Positions 26,714 to 34,492 of a stretch of DNA of 64,000 nucleotides are shown piece by piece. Numbering within the stretch: the stretch's first letter is position 1; each line of letters opens with the position of its first letter. The DNA is from Gulosibacter molinativorax. GTDB lineage: Bacteria; Actinomycetota; Actinomycetes; Actinomycetales; Microbacteriaceae. The translations under genes and the position numbers were made by a program. The stretch spans positions 620,001 through 684,000 of the forward strand of contig NZ_CP028426.1 in assembly GCF_003010915.2 (NCBI RefSeq). The letters run 5' to 3'. The notes under the pieces were generated by a model. It made no database searches. It had not been told where the DNA came from and saw nothing but the letters and a program-made list of their open reading frames with translations.

Positions 26714-28834
26714 ATGACCGACACGATGTCAGAGTCGAAGACCGCAGAATTTGTTCCCAGCTACGTGAGTGGCGCTTGGTGGACCCCCGCTGCAGGGGTG
26801 AATGCAACGCCCATCCGCGACACCTCGACCGGTGAGCAACTCGCACTCGTCTCGAGTGAGGGCCTGAACATCGCCGAAGTAGTCGATTACGCCCGCGCCA
26901 CCGGTCGCAAGGGCCTCGGCGAACTCACGATTCACAAGCGTGCCCTCAAGCTCAAGGAACTCGCGCTCTACCTCAACGATCGCAAGGACGTGCTGTACGA
27001 GCTGTCGATGGCCAACGGCGCAACGAAGGGCGACTGCTTCTTCGACGTCGACGGTGGCATCGGCGTCCTGTTCACGATGAGCTCGAAGGGTCGCCGCGAG
27101 CTGCCGAACACGAACGTCATCGTGGATGGCGCGGTCGAGCCCATGTCGAAGGACGGCTCGTTCATCGGTGAGCACATCTACAGTCGCATCCCCGGCATCA
27201 CGGTCGAGATCAACGCGTTCAACTTCCCGGTCTGGGGAATGCTCGAGAAGTTCGCGCCCGCATTCGTTGCCGGTGTGCCGACGATCGTGAAGCCCGCGAC
27301 GCCCACGAGCAATATCACGGCGGCGCTGGTTCAGCTCATCGTCGAATCCGGCATCCTGCCCGAGGGCTCGCTGCAGTTCATCGCGGGCTCCGCGCGCGAC
27401 CTCATCGACCACCTCGACTACCGGGACATGGTCACCTTCACCGGTTCCAAGGCGACGGCCGACCGCCTGCGCCAGCACCCCAACGTGCAGCAGGGCGGCG
27501 TGCGCTTTACCGCCGAGGCAGATTCGCTCAACGCGGCCATTCTTGGCACCGACGTGACGACCGACTCGCCTGAGTTCCCCGCGTTCATCCGCGCGGTCGT
27601 GAACGAGATGCAGGTGAAAGCGGGGCAGAAGTGCACCGCGATTCGCCGGGTCATCGTGCCGCACGCGCTTGTCGAGCCGGTCGTGGATGCGCTGGCCGCG
27701 CGTCTCGACGAAAAGGTCACGGTCGGCGACCCGCGCGTCGAGGGGAACACGATGGGCGCGCTCGCCTCCTTCGACCAGCTTCGCGACGTGCGCGCCGCCG
27801 TCGACTCGCTGGTGGATGCGGGTGGCAGCATCGCGTACGGCAGCAACGACTGGGACGACGACCAGCAGGGTGCGTTCCTGTCGCCGGTTGTGCTCAAGTG
27901 GGACGACAACCGGGCCGAGGCGCTGCACGCGACCGAGGCGTTCGGCCCAGTATCGTCGGTGCTCGGCTACGAGACAACCGCAGAAGCGATCGAACTGGCC
28001 GCGCTCGGTGACGGCTCGCTTGTGGCCACGGTGTGCACGTACGACATGGAGCAGGCGGGCGAGCTCGCTCGTGGGATCGCCGGGTACCACGGCCGCATCC
28101 ACATGCTCAACCGCGATAACGCCCGTACCTCGACCGGCCACGGCTCGCCGCTGCCGACGCTCGTGCACGGTGGCCCCGGCCGCGCAGGCGGTGGCGAGGA
28201 GCTCGGTGGTGTCCGTGGCATCAAGCACTACATGCAGCGCACCGCGGTGCAAGGCACCCCGGACCTTCTCACCGCGGTCACGGGCGAGTGGCATCGCGGC
28301 GCGGCACAGGAACGTGTCGGCGACCCCGAGTACGGCGGGGTTCCCGAGGGCGAGAACGGCGCGGTGCACCCGTTCCGTAAGTCGCTCGAGACGCTGAAGA
28401 TCGGTGACGCGTTCGTGTCCGGCCTGCGCCAGGCGACGGAGCAGGAGATCACCGACTTCGCCAACTCGACCGGTGATGTGTTCTACGCGCACACCGACCC
28501 GGCTGCTGCGGAAGCGAACCCGTTCTTCCCGGGCATTGTCGCGCACGGCTACCTGCTCGTGAGCTGGGCTGCGGGACTGTTCGTCGCCCCGGGCCGCAGC
28601 GCGGTGTATGCGAACTACGGCATGGAGAACCTGCGGTTCCTCACGCCGGTTGGGATTGATGACTCCATCCGCGTCGAACTCACGGCCAAGCGCATCACGC
28701 CGCGCGAGACCGAGGACTACGGCGAAGTCGTATGGGATGCTCTGCTGCTGAACCAGAACGACGAGATCGTCGCTACCTACGATGTCATGACTCTCGTCGC
28801 GAAGCGCGAAGAGCAGGCGCTCGGCGGTAACTAG
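26714..28834 (+). CDS. paaZ: Bifunctional oxepin-CoA hydrolase / 3-oxo-5,6-dehydrosuberyl-CoA semialdehyde dehydrogenase
   Basis: A 706-aa two-domain enzyme. Residues 1-530 form an aldehyde dehydrogenase with the catalytic Cys near 307 (KAGQKCTAIRR) and EINAFNFPVWGMLEKFAPA. Residues about 550-700 form a MaoC-type hydratase (DVFYAHTDPAAAEANPFFPG then GIVAHGYLLVSW). The hydratase half opens the oxepin ring and the dehydrogenase half oxidises the resulting semialdehyde. It is 110 nt after paaH. The ATG has ACAAGG upstream. A TACCCT box at 26625-26630 may give an additional promoter. Confidence 0.93.
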   Translation: MTDTMSESKTAEFVPSYVSGAWWTPAAGVNATPIRDTSTGEQLALVSSEGLNIAEVVDYARATGRKGLGELTIHKRALKLKELALYLNDRKDVLYELSMANGATKGDCFFDVDGGIGVLFTMSSKGRRELPNTNVIVDGAVEPMSKDGSFIGEHIYSRIPGITVEINAFNFPVWGMLEKFAPAFVAGVPTIVKPATPTSNITAALVQLIVESGILPEGSLQFIAGSARDLIDHLDYRDMVTFTGSKATADRLRQHPNVQQGGVRFTAEADSLNAAILGTDVTTDSPEFPAFIRAVVNEMQVKAGQKCTAIRRVIVPHALVEPVVDALAARLDEKVTVGDPRVEGNTMGALASFDQLRDVRAAVDSLVDAGGSIAYGSNDWDDDQQGAFLSPVVLKWDDNRAEALHATEAFGPVSSVLGYETTAEAIELAALGDGSLVATVCTYDMEQAGELARGIAGYHGRIHMLNRDNARTSTGHGSPLPTLVHGGPGRAGGGEELGGVRGIKHYMQRTAVQGTPDLLTAVTGEWHRGAAQERVGDPEYGGVPEGENGAVHPFRKSLETLKIGDAFVSGLRQATEQEITDFANSTGDVFYAHTDPAAAEANPFFPGIVAHGYLLVSWAAGLFVAPGRSAVYANYGMENLRFLTPVGIDDSIRVELTAKRITPRETEDYGEVVWDALLLNQNDEIVATYDVMTLVAKREEQALGGN

Positions 28835-28839
28835 CGAGA

Positions 28840-28897
28840 ACGCAAACGAGGCCCCGAAACAACTCTAAGCCGAGTTGTTTCGGGGCCTCGTTTGCGT
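28840..28897. terminator. Bidirectional terminator, perfect 26-bp stem
   Basis: Arms 28840-28865 and 28872-28897 are perfectly complementary over 26 bp with a 6-nt loop (TAAGCC). It lies between the convergent paaZ and paaR. No T run follows on either side. Confidence 0.8.
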
Positions 28898-28951
28898 AGG
28901 CGTGTGGCTGGTCTGTGGGGCTGCGAGGACTTGGCCTCGCCAGGAACGCGG

Positions 28952-29590
28952 CTACGACCTCGGCCGCAGGCCGTCGAAGACAACTCCCACGATATGGTCG
29001 CCGATCATGTCGGCATCCAAAGGTCCTCCGGGCCGATACCAGTCGATGATGGAGTTGACCATGCCGAAGACGAAACGGGTGGCAACGCCGGGGTCAATAT
29101 CGGTGCGCAGCGACCCGGTCTCGTCCGCCTCGTTCATGAGTTCCGCCACGGAGACGTTGAACTTACGCCGCCGATCGAGCGCGGCGCGTTCAAGGTCGGT
29201 GTTGCCGCGTAGCCGGAGCAGGAGCGTGACCGACTGGAGCTCCTCGATCAAGACGGTGACTGTGCCGCGAATCGTCCGCTCCAGCCGGTCCACCGGCGTC
29301 GCCCCCGATTCCTTGGCCTCGGCGAGCATCCCCTCGAGCGAGGAAAGCGCGCGGTCGAGGGCGCTTGCGAGGAGATCCTCCTTGCTCGTCACGTGGTGAT
29401 AGATCGCGGATTTTGAGACCCCGAGTTGCTCGGCGATCATCCCTACGGTCGTTGCCTCGTAGCCGTGCTGATTAAACAGCGCGACCGCGGCGTTGATGAC
29501 GTCGCTTCGGTCATTGCCGGGGCGGCCTCGTCGTGCTGCGGTCGTGGTCTGTTCAGGCAAGGTTCCTCCTGCGCTGTGGGTTAACGTCAT
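28952..29590 (-). CDS. paaR: TetR-family regulator, probable PaaR
   Basis: A 212-aa TetR-type regulator. The helix-turn-helix is near residues 35-65 (TTVGMIAEQLGVSKSAIYHHV), followed by an alpha-helical ligand domain with the TetR_C-like pattern NSIIDWYRPGG. In actinobacteria PaaR represses paa genes and is released by phenylacetyl-CoA (from Corynebacterium work). The two operator-like sites in this island fit that role. It is placed downstream of paaK on the same strand, with a hairpin between them. The ATG at 29590 is the chosen start; later starts near residue 11 are possible. Confidence 0.85.
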   Translation of the reverse strand: MTLTHSAGGTLPEQTTTAARRGRPGNDRSDVINAAVALFNQHGYEATTVGMIAEQLGVSKSAIYHHVTSKEDLLASALDRALSSLEGMLAEAKESGATPVDRLERTIRGTVTVLIEELQSVTLLLRLRGNTDLERAALDRRRKFNVSVAELMNEADETGSLRTDIDPGVATRFVFGMVNSIIDWYRPGGPLDADMIGDHIVGVVFDGLRPRS

Positions 29591-29623
29591 CCGCGGGTGG
29601 CCGACAGAATCGACCACCCGCGG
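29591..29623 (-). repeat. 10-bp inverted repeat between paaK and paaR
   Basis: CCGCGGGTGG (29591-29600) and CCACCCGCGG (29614-29623) form a perfect 10-bp stem with a 13-nt loop directly before the paaR start. It may be a weak terminator of paaK, or a structure that lowers paaR translation. Confidence 0.5.
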
Positions 29624-29645
29624 ACCTGGACCGATCCTTCGCGTG

Positions 29646-30995
29646 TTAGCGGTGAATCGGAAGGTGGTGGGCGGGGTACTCGCTAAAGTCGCGATCCCGA
29701 TAATCGTAGATGCGCTTTGCTTTGCCCTCCGAGCGTGCCACGGTGTTCGGGTCAACAACGTGGATGCGCACCGAGGATCCGATGCGAATCTTGATGTCCG
29801 ACTGGAGCGCGCGGCCGCAGGCCTCGGCCTCCTCCATCGTGAACTCGGGACGACGCTCGATCACGACAGTGAGCTCATCCATTCGCTTCGGCTTCGTGAG
29901 CTCGAGGTGGTAGTAGGGGCTGAGCGCTTTCTGGTTGAGCGCGAGTTCCTCGATCTGCGACGGGAACATGTTCACGCCGCGGAGGATGATCATGTCGTCG
30001 GTACGCGAACGGACCTTGCGCATCCGACGCATGCCTGGGCGCGCGTCGCCCGGCAGCAGCACCGAGAGGTCCTTCGTGCGGTAGCGGATGATGGGCATCG
30101 CTTCCTTGGTGAGCGACGTGAAGACGAGCTCGCCCTCCTCGCCGTCGGGCAGCACCTGGGTGAGGTCATCCTTGTTAACGATCTCGGGGCGGAAGAAGTC
30201 CTCCCAAATCGTGGAGCCTTCCTGGTGCTCGACCGATTCGCCGGCCATGCCGGGGCCCATCAGTTCTGAGAGCCCGTAGATGTCGACTGCCTTGAGGTTG
30301 AAGCCCTCTTCGATCTCGCGGCGCATCTCCTCGCTCCAGGGCTCGGCGCCGAGGACCGCGATCTCGATCGGCGTGTCACGCGCATCCATGCCGTGCTGGC
30401 GCATGTAGTCGAGGATCGTGAGGAGGTACGACGGTGTGCACATGATGATGCGCGGGCCGAAGTCATGCATCATCTGCACCTGGCGGGCCGTCTGGCCACC
30501 CGACATCGGGATCACCGTGAGGCCGGCGCGCTCGACGCCGCTGTGCGCGCCGAGACCGCCCGTGAAGAGTCCGTAGCCGTAGGCGTTGTGGACGAGGTCG
30601 CCCTTGCGCGCGCCCGAGAGGCGAAGGACTCGAGCGACGCCCTGCGCCCAGACATCGAGGTCGCGGTCGGTATAACCCACGACCGTCGGGCGACCGGTGG
30701 TACCGGAGGATGCGTGGATGCGGCGAACCTGCTCCATCGGCACGGCGAAGGTCTTGAAGGGGTAGTTCTCGCGCAGGTCGTCCTTCGTGGTGAAGGGGAA
30801 CTTCGCGAGGTCCTCGAGCGTCTGGAGGTCGTCGGGGGAGACGCCGTGCTCGTCAAACTTCTTCGTGTACATCGGCACGTTCTCGTACGCGTGTCGCACG
30901 GTCCACTTGAGTCGCTCAAGCTGGAGAGCCTCGATTTCCTCGCGGCTCATTTGTTCTTCGGGGTCGAGCCGGTCGAGGTCAAATGCGGTGGTCAC
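29646..30995 (-). CDS. paaK: Phenylacetate-CoA ligase
   Basis: A 449-aa AMP-forming ligase that converts phenylacetate, CoA and ATP to phenylacetyl-CoA, the entry step of the pathway. The P-loop-like ASSGTTGRPTVVGYT (about 95-109) and the adenylate motifs YGLSELMGPGM and YRTKDLS are present. The start is GTG at 30995 (minus strand) with AAGGTAAA upstream. It lies 66 nt after paaI on the same strand and is likely co-transcribed with it. Confidence 0.94.
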   Translation of the reverse strand: MTTAFDLDRLDPEEQMSREEIEALQLERLKWTVRHAYENVPMYTKKFDEHGVSPDDLQTLEDLAKFPFTTKDDLRENYPFKTFAVPMEQVRRIHASSGTTGRPTVVGYTDRDLDVWAQGVARVLRLSGARKGDLVHNAYGYGLFTGGLGAHSGVERAGLTVIPMSGGQTARQVQMMHDFGPRIIMCTPSYLLTILDYMRQHGMDARDTPIEIAVLGAEPWSEEMRREIEEGFNLKAVDIYGLSELMGPGMAGESVEHQEGSTIWEDFFRPEIVNKDDLTQVLPDGEEGELVFTSLTKEAMPIIRYRTKDLSVLLPGDARPGMRRMRKVRSRTDDMIILRGVNMFPSQIEELALNQKALSPYYHLELTKPKRMDELTVVIERRPEFTMEEAEACGRALQSDIKIRIGSSVRIHVVDPNTVARSEGKAKRIYDYRDRDFSEYPAHHLPIHR

Positions 30996-31061
30996 AGGTT
31001 TACCTTCATCTTTGGTCGTCGTTGACGCTCTGGGAGCGGTTAGTAAATATTGGGAGGGGGA

Positions 31062-31523
31062 CTAGGAGCGGGAAGCGGGCTTCGGGATGGTCCGACTGCG
31101 GCCACGGAAGATCATGATTAAGATCGGCTCGGGGTCGTTCGGCCCCTGCGCGGTGACCTCGATGTCGTAGACACCGCTACGACCTTCGTGGACCGCGCGG
31201 GCCTTGGCGCGAAGGGTCTGCCCGACCTGAGCTGGGCGTAGGAAGTTCACGTCAACGCCGGAGGCGACGGTCATCGTGCCGTTCTCCTCGTGCGAGTTGC
31301 ACGCCATCGCAAAGGCGCTGTCTGCAAACGCGAAGACCATGCCGCCGTGAGCGATCGCGAACCCGTTGAGCATCTCCTTGCGGAGATCCATTTCGATCTC
31401 GACGTCGCCATACTCGGCTTTGACGACGCGGATGCCCATCCACTCGCTCGCGAAGTCATCCTTCAAGATCGGGTGGTGATCAGCAAGCTCCTTGTAGGCG
31501 ACTGTGTTCTTCGTTGAATTCAT
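31062..31523 (-). CDS. paaI: Hydroxyphenylacetyl-CoA thioesterase
   Basis: A 153-aa hotdog-fold thioesterase. The catalytic HGG segment is IAHGGMVFAFADSAF (His59, Gly61, Asp68). PaaI removes CoA from dead-end ring-hydroxylated intermediates to prevent CoA depletion (known role). It is the first gene of the minus-strand group paaI-paaK-paaR and diverges from paaA across a 219-bp regulatory region. Confidence 0.9.
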   Translation of the reverse strand: MNSTKNTVAYKELADHHPILKDDFASEWMGIRVVKAEYGDVEIEMDLRKEMLNGFAIAHGGMVFAFADSAFAMACNSHEENGTMTVASGVDVNFLRPAQVGQTLRAKARAVHEGRSGVYDIEVTAQGPNDPEPILIMIFRGRSRTIPKPASRS

Positions 31524-31548
31524 AGTTTTTCCACTCCTTCGTGAATTC

Positions 31549-31595
31549 CTGAACAGTCTTACAGAAAAGTTTGGATCGTGGGGAAAGTCAAGTCA
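31549..31595 (-). promoter_or_regulatory. Probable paaI promoter with operator-like palindrome
   Basis: On the minus strand, TTGACT (31591-31586) and TTTTCT (31568-31563) are separated by 17 bp. The -35 box lies in the box TGACTTGAC, an inverted copy of which carries the paaA -35. A degenerate palindrome, CTGAACAGTCTTACAG (31549-31564, plus strand), overlaps the -10 and shares its half-sites with the two PaaR-like operators. Confidence 0.4.
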
Positions 31596-31649
31596 AATTC
31601 CAGCGAGGTCACAGTTCGTGATTCTCTGATGAAACCCGGTGAGAATGAC

Positions 31650-31696
31650 TTGACGTGCCTCGGAAATTGCATAAACTGAACGCACGGTCTGTAATG
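31650..31696 (+). promoter_or_regulatory. paaA promoter and PaaR operator-like site
   Basis: TTGACG (31650-31655) and TAAACT (31672-31677) are separated by 16 bp. The 22-bp operator-like site 31675-31696 starts ACTGAACG and ends CTGTAATG, matching the site before paaJ in 17 of 22 positions by eye. It starts in the -10 box and covers the likely transcription start. Confidence 0.55.
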
Positions 31697-31742
31697 TTGA
31701 GGCAGTGCTGCTTCACGCTGCGAGAGTTAAGGAGACCCCCGC

Positions 31743-32735
31743 ATGACGAACAACGTAACCGAGATGCCACATCGCGACGAGGCTGACCAGGAGCGCGCTC
31801 AGGCGTACTTCGACGGCATCATCGCGAAGGACTCCCGAATCGAGCCCGCCGACTGGATGCCCGACGCCTACCGCAAGACGCTCACCCGACAGATTGCCCA
31901 GCACGCGCACTCCGAGATCATCGGTATGCAGCCCGAGGGTAACTGGATCACCCGCGCCCCCTCGCTGAAGCGCAAGGCTATCCTCACCGCGAAGGTGCAG
32001 GATGAGGCGGGTCACGGCCTTTACCTCTACTCGGCCGCCGAGACCCTCGGCACCTCCCGCGACGAGATGACGCAGCAGCTGCTGGACGGCCGTGCGAAGT
32101 ACTCGTCGATCTTCAACTACCCCGCGCGCACGTGGGCGGACATGGGCGCGATCGGCTGGCTCGTCGACGGCGCCGCGATCGCCAACCAGGTGCCGCTGTG
32201 CCGCTGCTCCTACGGCCCCTACGGTCGCGCGATGGTGCGAATCTGTAAGGAAGAGTCGTTCCACCAGCGCCAGGGCTGGGAGATTCTGTACACCCTCTCG
32301 AACGGCACCCCAGCGCAGAAGCAGATGGCGCAGGAAGCGGTCAACCGCACCTACGGCCCCGCGCTGCAGATGTTCGGTCCGCCGGACGACCAGTCGCCTA
32401 ACTCAAAGCAGTCGATGGCGTGGAACATCAAGCGCTTCTCGAACGACGAGCTGCGCCAGCGCTTCGTCGACATGATCGTGCCGCAGGCCGAGGCCCTCGG
32501 GCTGACGCTTCCGGACCCGGACCTCAAGTGGAACGAAGAGCGCGGTCACTACGACTATGGAGAGCTCGACTGGGACGAGTTCTTCGGCGTAATCAAGGGC
32601 CACGGCCCCGCGAACGCGCAGCGTCTCGCACACCGTCGCGCCGCACACGACAACGGCGCATGGGTTCGTGAGGCCGCCGCAGAGTATGCGCGCAAGCAGG
32701 CCGACGCGCAGTCGCAGTCCGCGGCCGTCGCCTAA
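31743..32735 (+). CDS. paaA: 1,2-phenylacetyl-CoA epoxidase, catalytic subunit A
   Basis: A 330-aa diiron subunit. Metal-binding segments are HAHSEIIG (Glu58), KVQDEAGHG (Glu88, His91) and [12 protein letters not shown] (near 170-175), matching bacterial multicomponent monooxygenase-like four-helix bundles. It epoxidises the ring of phenylacetyl-CoA with O2 and NADPH. The ATG has AAGGAGA at 31729-31735. It heads the paaABCDEG operon. Confidence 0.96.
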   Translation: MTNNVTEMPHRDEADQERAQAYFDGIIAKDSRIEPADWMPDAYRKTLTRQIAQHAHSEIIGMQPEGNWITRAPSLKRKAILTAKVQDEAGHGLYLYSAAETLGTSRDEMTQQLLDGRAKYSSIFNYPARTWADMGAIGWLVDGAAIANQVPLCRCSYGPYGRAMVRICKEESFHQRQGWEILYTLSNGTPAQKQMAQEAVNRTYGPALQMFGPPDDQSPNSKQSMAWNIKRFSNDELRQRFVDMIVPQAEALGLTLPDPDLKWNEERGHYDYGELDWDEFFGVIKGHGPANAQRLAHRRAAHDNGAWVREAAAEYARKQADAQSQSAAVA

Positions 32736-32752
32736 CTAGAAACAAATTTTGC

Positions 32753-32778
32753 GGGCCAATCCGCATCCGGATTGGCCC
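32753..32778 (+). other. Hairpin in the paaA-paaB spacer
   Basis: An 11-bp perfect stem (GGGCCAATCCG at 32753-32763 with CGGATTGGCCC at 32768-32778) and loop CATC fall in the 69-nt gap between paaA and paaB. There is no T run. It may protect the paaA 3' end or cause partial termination. Confidence 0.65.
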
Positions 32779-32804
32779 CATGATCCTCAACGGAGAGAAA
32801 CGCA

Positions 32805-33122
32805 ATGAGCGAACAGTCCAATACCGCTGCGACCCCGCCGCGTAACCAGTGGCCGCTTTGGGAGGTCTTTGTCCGGTCCTCGCGCGGCCTCAGCCACGTG
32901 CACGCCGGTTCGTTGCACGCCCCGGACGCCAAGATGGCGCTTCGCAACGCCCGCGACCTTTACACGCGCCGCAACGAGGGCGTGTCCCTCTGGGTCGTCC
33001 GTAGCGAAGACATTGCTGCTTCGGACCCGGACAACAAGGACTCGTTTTTCGAGTCCTCGCAGGGCAAGAACTACCGTCACGCCACCTACTACACGAAGTC
33101 TGAAGGGGTGAAGCACCTGTGA
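32805..33122 (+). CDS. paaB: 1,2-phenylacetyl-CoA epoxidase subunit B
   Basis: A 105-aa subunit with the hallmark PLWEVFVRSSRGLSHVHAGS near residues 16-35. PaaB is needed for assembly and electron transfer between the PaaAC core and the reductase. The N-terminal 15 residues are Thr/Pro rich. Its stop overlaps the GTG start of paaC (GTGA). Confidence 0.95.
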   Translation: MSEQSNTAATPPRNQWPLWEVFVRSSRGLSHVHAGSLHAPDAKMALRNARDLYTRRNEGVSLWVVRSEDIAASDPDNKDSFFESSQGKNYRHATYYTKSEGVKHL

Positions 33123-33949
33123 GCGGCGGTAGCGGTTTTGATTCGGCCACCCTCATCTCGGCGGGCTACGCGCTCACCTCGGAGGAGCTCGCCTCGAGCG
33201 GCGTCCAGGCCTCGGATGACGTTGCGGAATACGCGCTTCGCCTCGGCGATGATGCGCTGATCCTCGCGCAGAACATGCTGTGGTGGGTCTCCCGTGCACC
33301 CGAACTCGAGGAAGACATCGCCCTCGGTAACGTGGCCCTCGACCTGCTCGGTCACGCTCGCGTGCTGCTCACGTTCGCCGGTTCGGCGTCGGGCAAGAGC
33401 GAGGATGACCTGGCCTACTTCCGCGAGGAAGAGGAGTTCCGGTGCCTGCACCTCGTGCAGTTCCCCGGCCACGACTTCGGAGAGACGATCGCGCGCCAGC
33501 TCATCTTCTCCCACTATGCGTTCGAGCAGTGGAAGCGGCTCGAGAACTCGGCGGATGCGACCATCGCGGCGATCGCGGCGAAGGCATCCAAGGAACTCGA
33601 TTATCACGTCGACCACGCCGAGCAGTGGACGCAGCGACTCGGTCTTGGCACTGAAGAGTCGAACCGCCGCCTCCAGGCCGGCCTCGACTACTTCTGGCCC
33701 TACATCGACGAGCTGTTCGAAGACGATGAATTTATCGAGAAGCTCGGCCCCGTCGCGGTGCGTCCGTCCGAGCTGCGCGAAGACGTCATGGCCCGCATCA
33801 CAACCGCGATCGAGGAGGCAGGCCTCCGCGTTCCCGAGGTCAAGCAGGCGGTCACCGGCGGCCGCCGCGGCGAGCACCGCGAGGCCCTCGGCCACCTTCT
33901 GGCCGAGATGCAGGTGCTTGCGCGCAAGCACCCCGGCGTCACTTGGTAG
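33119..33949 (+). CDS. paaC: 1,2-phenylacetyl-CoA epoxidase, structural subunit C
   Basis: A 276-aa four-helix-bundle protein related to PaaA that lacks the diiron ligands and forms the PaaAC core. Recognisable segments are LGNVALDLLGHARVLL (about 71-86) and FSHYAFEQWKRL. The GTG start overlaps the paaB stop. No ribosome site is visible, so translation is probably by coupling. Confidence 0.93.
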   Translation: MSGGSGFDSATLISAGYALTSEELASSGVQASDDVAEYALRLGDDALILAQNMLWWVSRAPELEEDIALGNVALDLLGHARVLLTFAGSASGKSEDDLAYFREEEEFRCLHLVQFPGHDFGETIARQLIFSHYAFEQWKRLENSADATIAAIAAKASKELDYHVDHAEQWTQRLGLGTEESNRRLQAGLDYFWPYIDELFEDDEFIEKLGPVAVRPSELREDVMARITTAIEEAGLRVPEVKQAVTGGRRGEHREALGHLLAEMQVLARKHPGVTW

Positions 33950-33955
33950 GAAATC

Positions 33956-34492
33956 ATGATTGAACAGATCGACAAGAACCTCGCGCAGCGGCCGAAGGAC
34001 CCTGAGGCCGCCCGTGTGTGGGACATCGTCGGTAAGGTGACCGACCCGGAAATTCCGGTGCTTTCGATTATCGACATCGGCATCCTGCGGGATGTGCTGG
34101 TCGGCTCCGACGGCACCCCGCAGGTGATCATCACGCCGACCTATTCGGGCTGCCCGGCGATGGACACGATCAAGGCCGACGTCGAGCAGGCCCTGCGCGA
34201 CGCGGGGTATGAGCGGTCCGAGGTGACGCTCGTGCTCGCTCCCGCATGGACGACCGACTGGATGACCCCCGAGGGCAAGAAAAAGCTCGAGGAATACGGC
34301 ATCGCGCCGCCCACCGGCAGCGCGGCGGTGGGGATGCAGCGCGGCCCGAAGCGACTCTCGCTCGCGGTGCGCTGCCCCCGCTGCGGATCCATTAAGACTA
34401 ATGAACTGAGCCGATTCGGCTCGACCTCCTGCAAGGCGCTGTATCAGTGCGCCAACTGTCAGGAACCGTTCGACTACTTCAAGGTGCACTAG
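33956..34492 (+). CDS. paaD: Phenylacetate degradation protein PaaD
   Basis: A 178-aa protein with an N-terminal MIP18/DUF59 domain (DPEIPVLSIIDIGILRDV, about 30-47) and a C-terminal zinc-ribbon-like segment: CPRCGS then CKALYQCANCQEPFDYFKV, with four or more cysteines. PaaD is thought to help mature the Fe-S or diiron centres of the epoxidase. It starts 7 nt after paaC and ends by overlapping the paaE GTG by one base. Confidence 0.92.
   Translation: MIEQIDKNLAQRPKDPEAARVWDIVGKVTDPEIPVLSIIDIGILRDVLVGSDGTPQVIITPTYSGCPAMDTIKADVEQALRDAGYERSEVTLVLAPAWTTDWMTPEGKKKLEEYGIAPPTGSAAVGMQRGPKRLSLAVRCPRCGSIKTNELSRFGSTSCKALYQCANCQEPFDYFKVH

Noticed and set aside
26625..26835. Leaderless small gene after the TACCCT box before paaZ
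   Set aside because: The GTG-initiated frame has no protein-like composition and overlaps the start of paaZ; the box may still be a promoter for paaZ.
26729..28546. 605-aa minus-strand open frame over paaZ
   Set aside because: It is a GC-bias artefact with no recognisable domain, antisense to a complete PaaZ.
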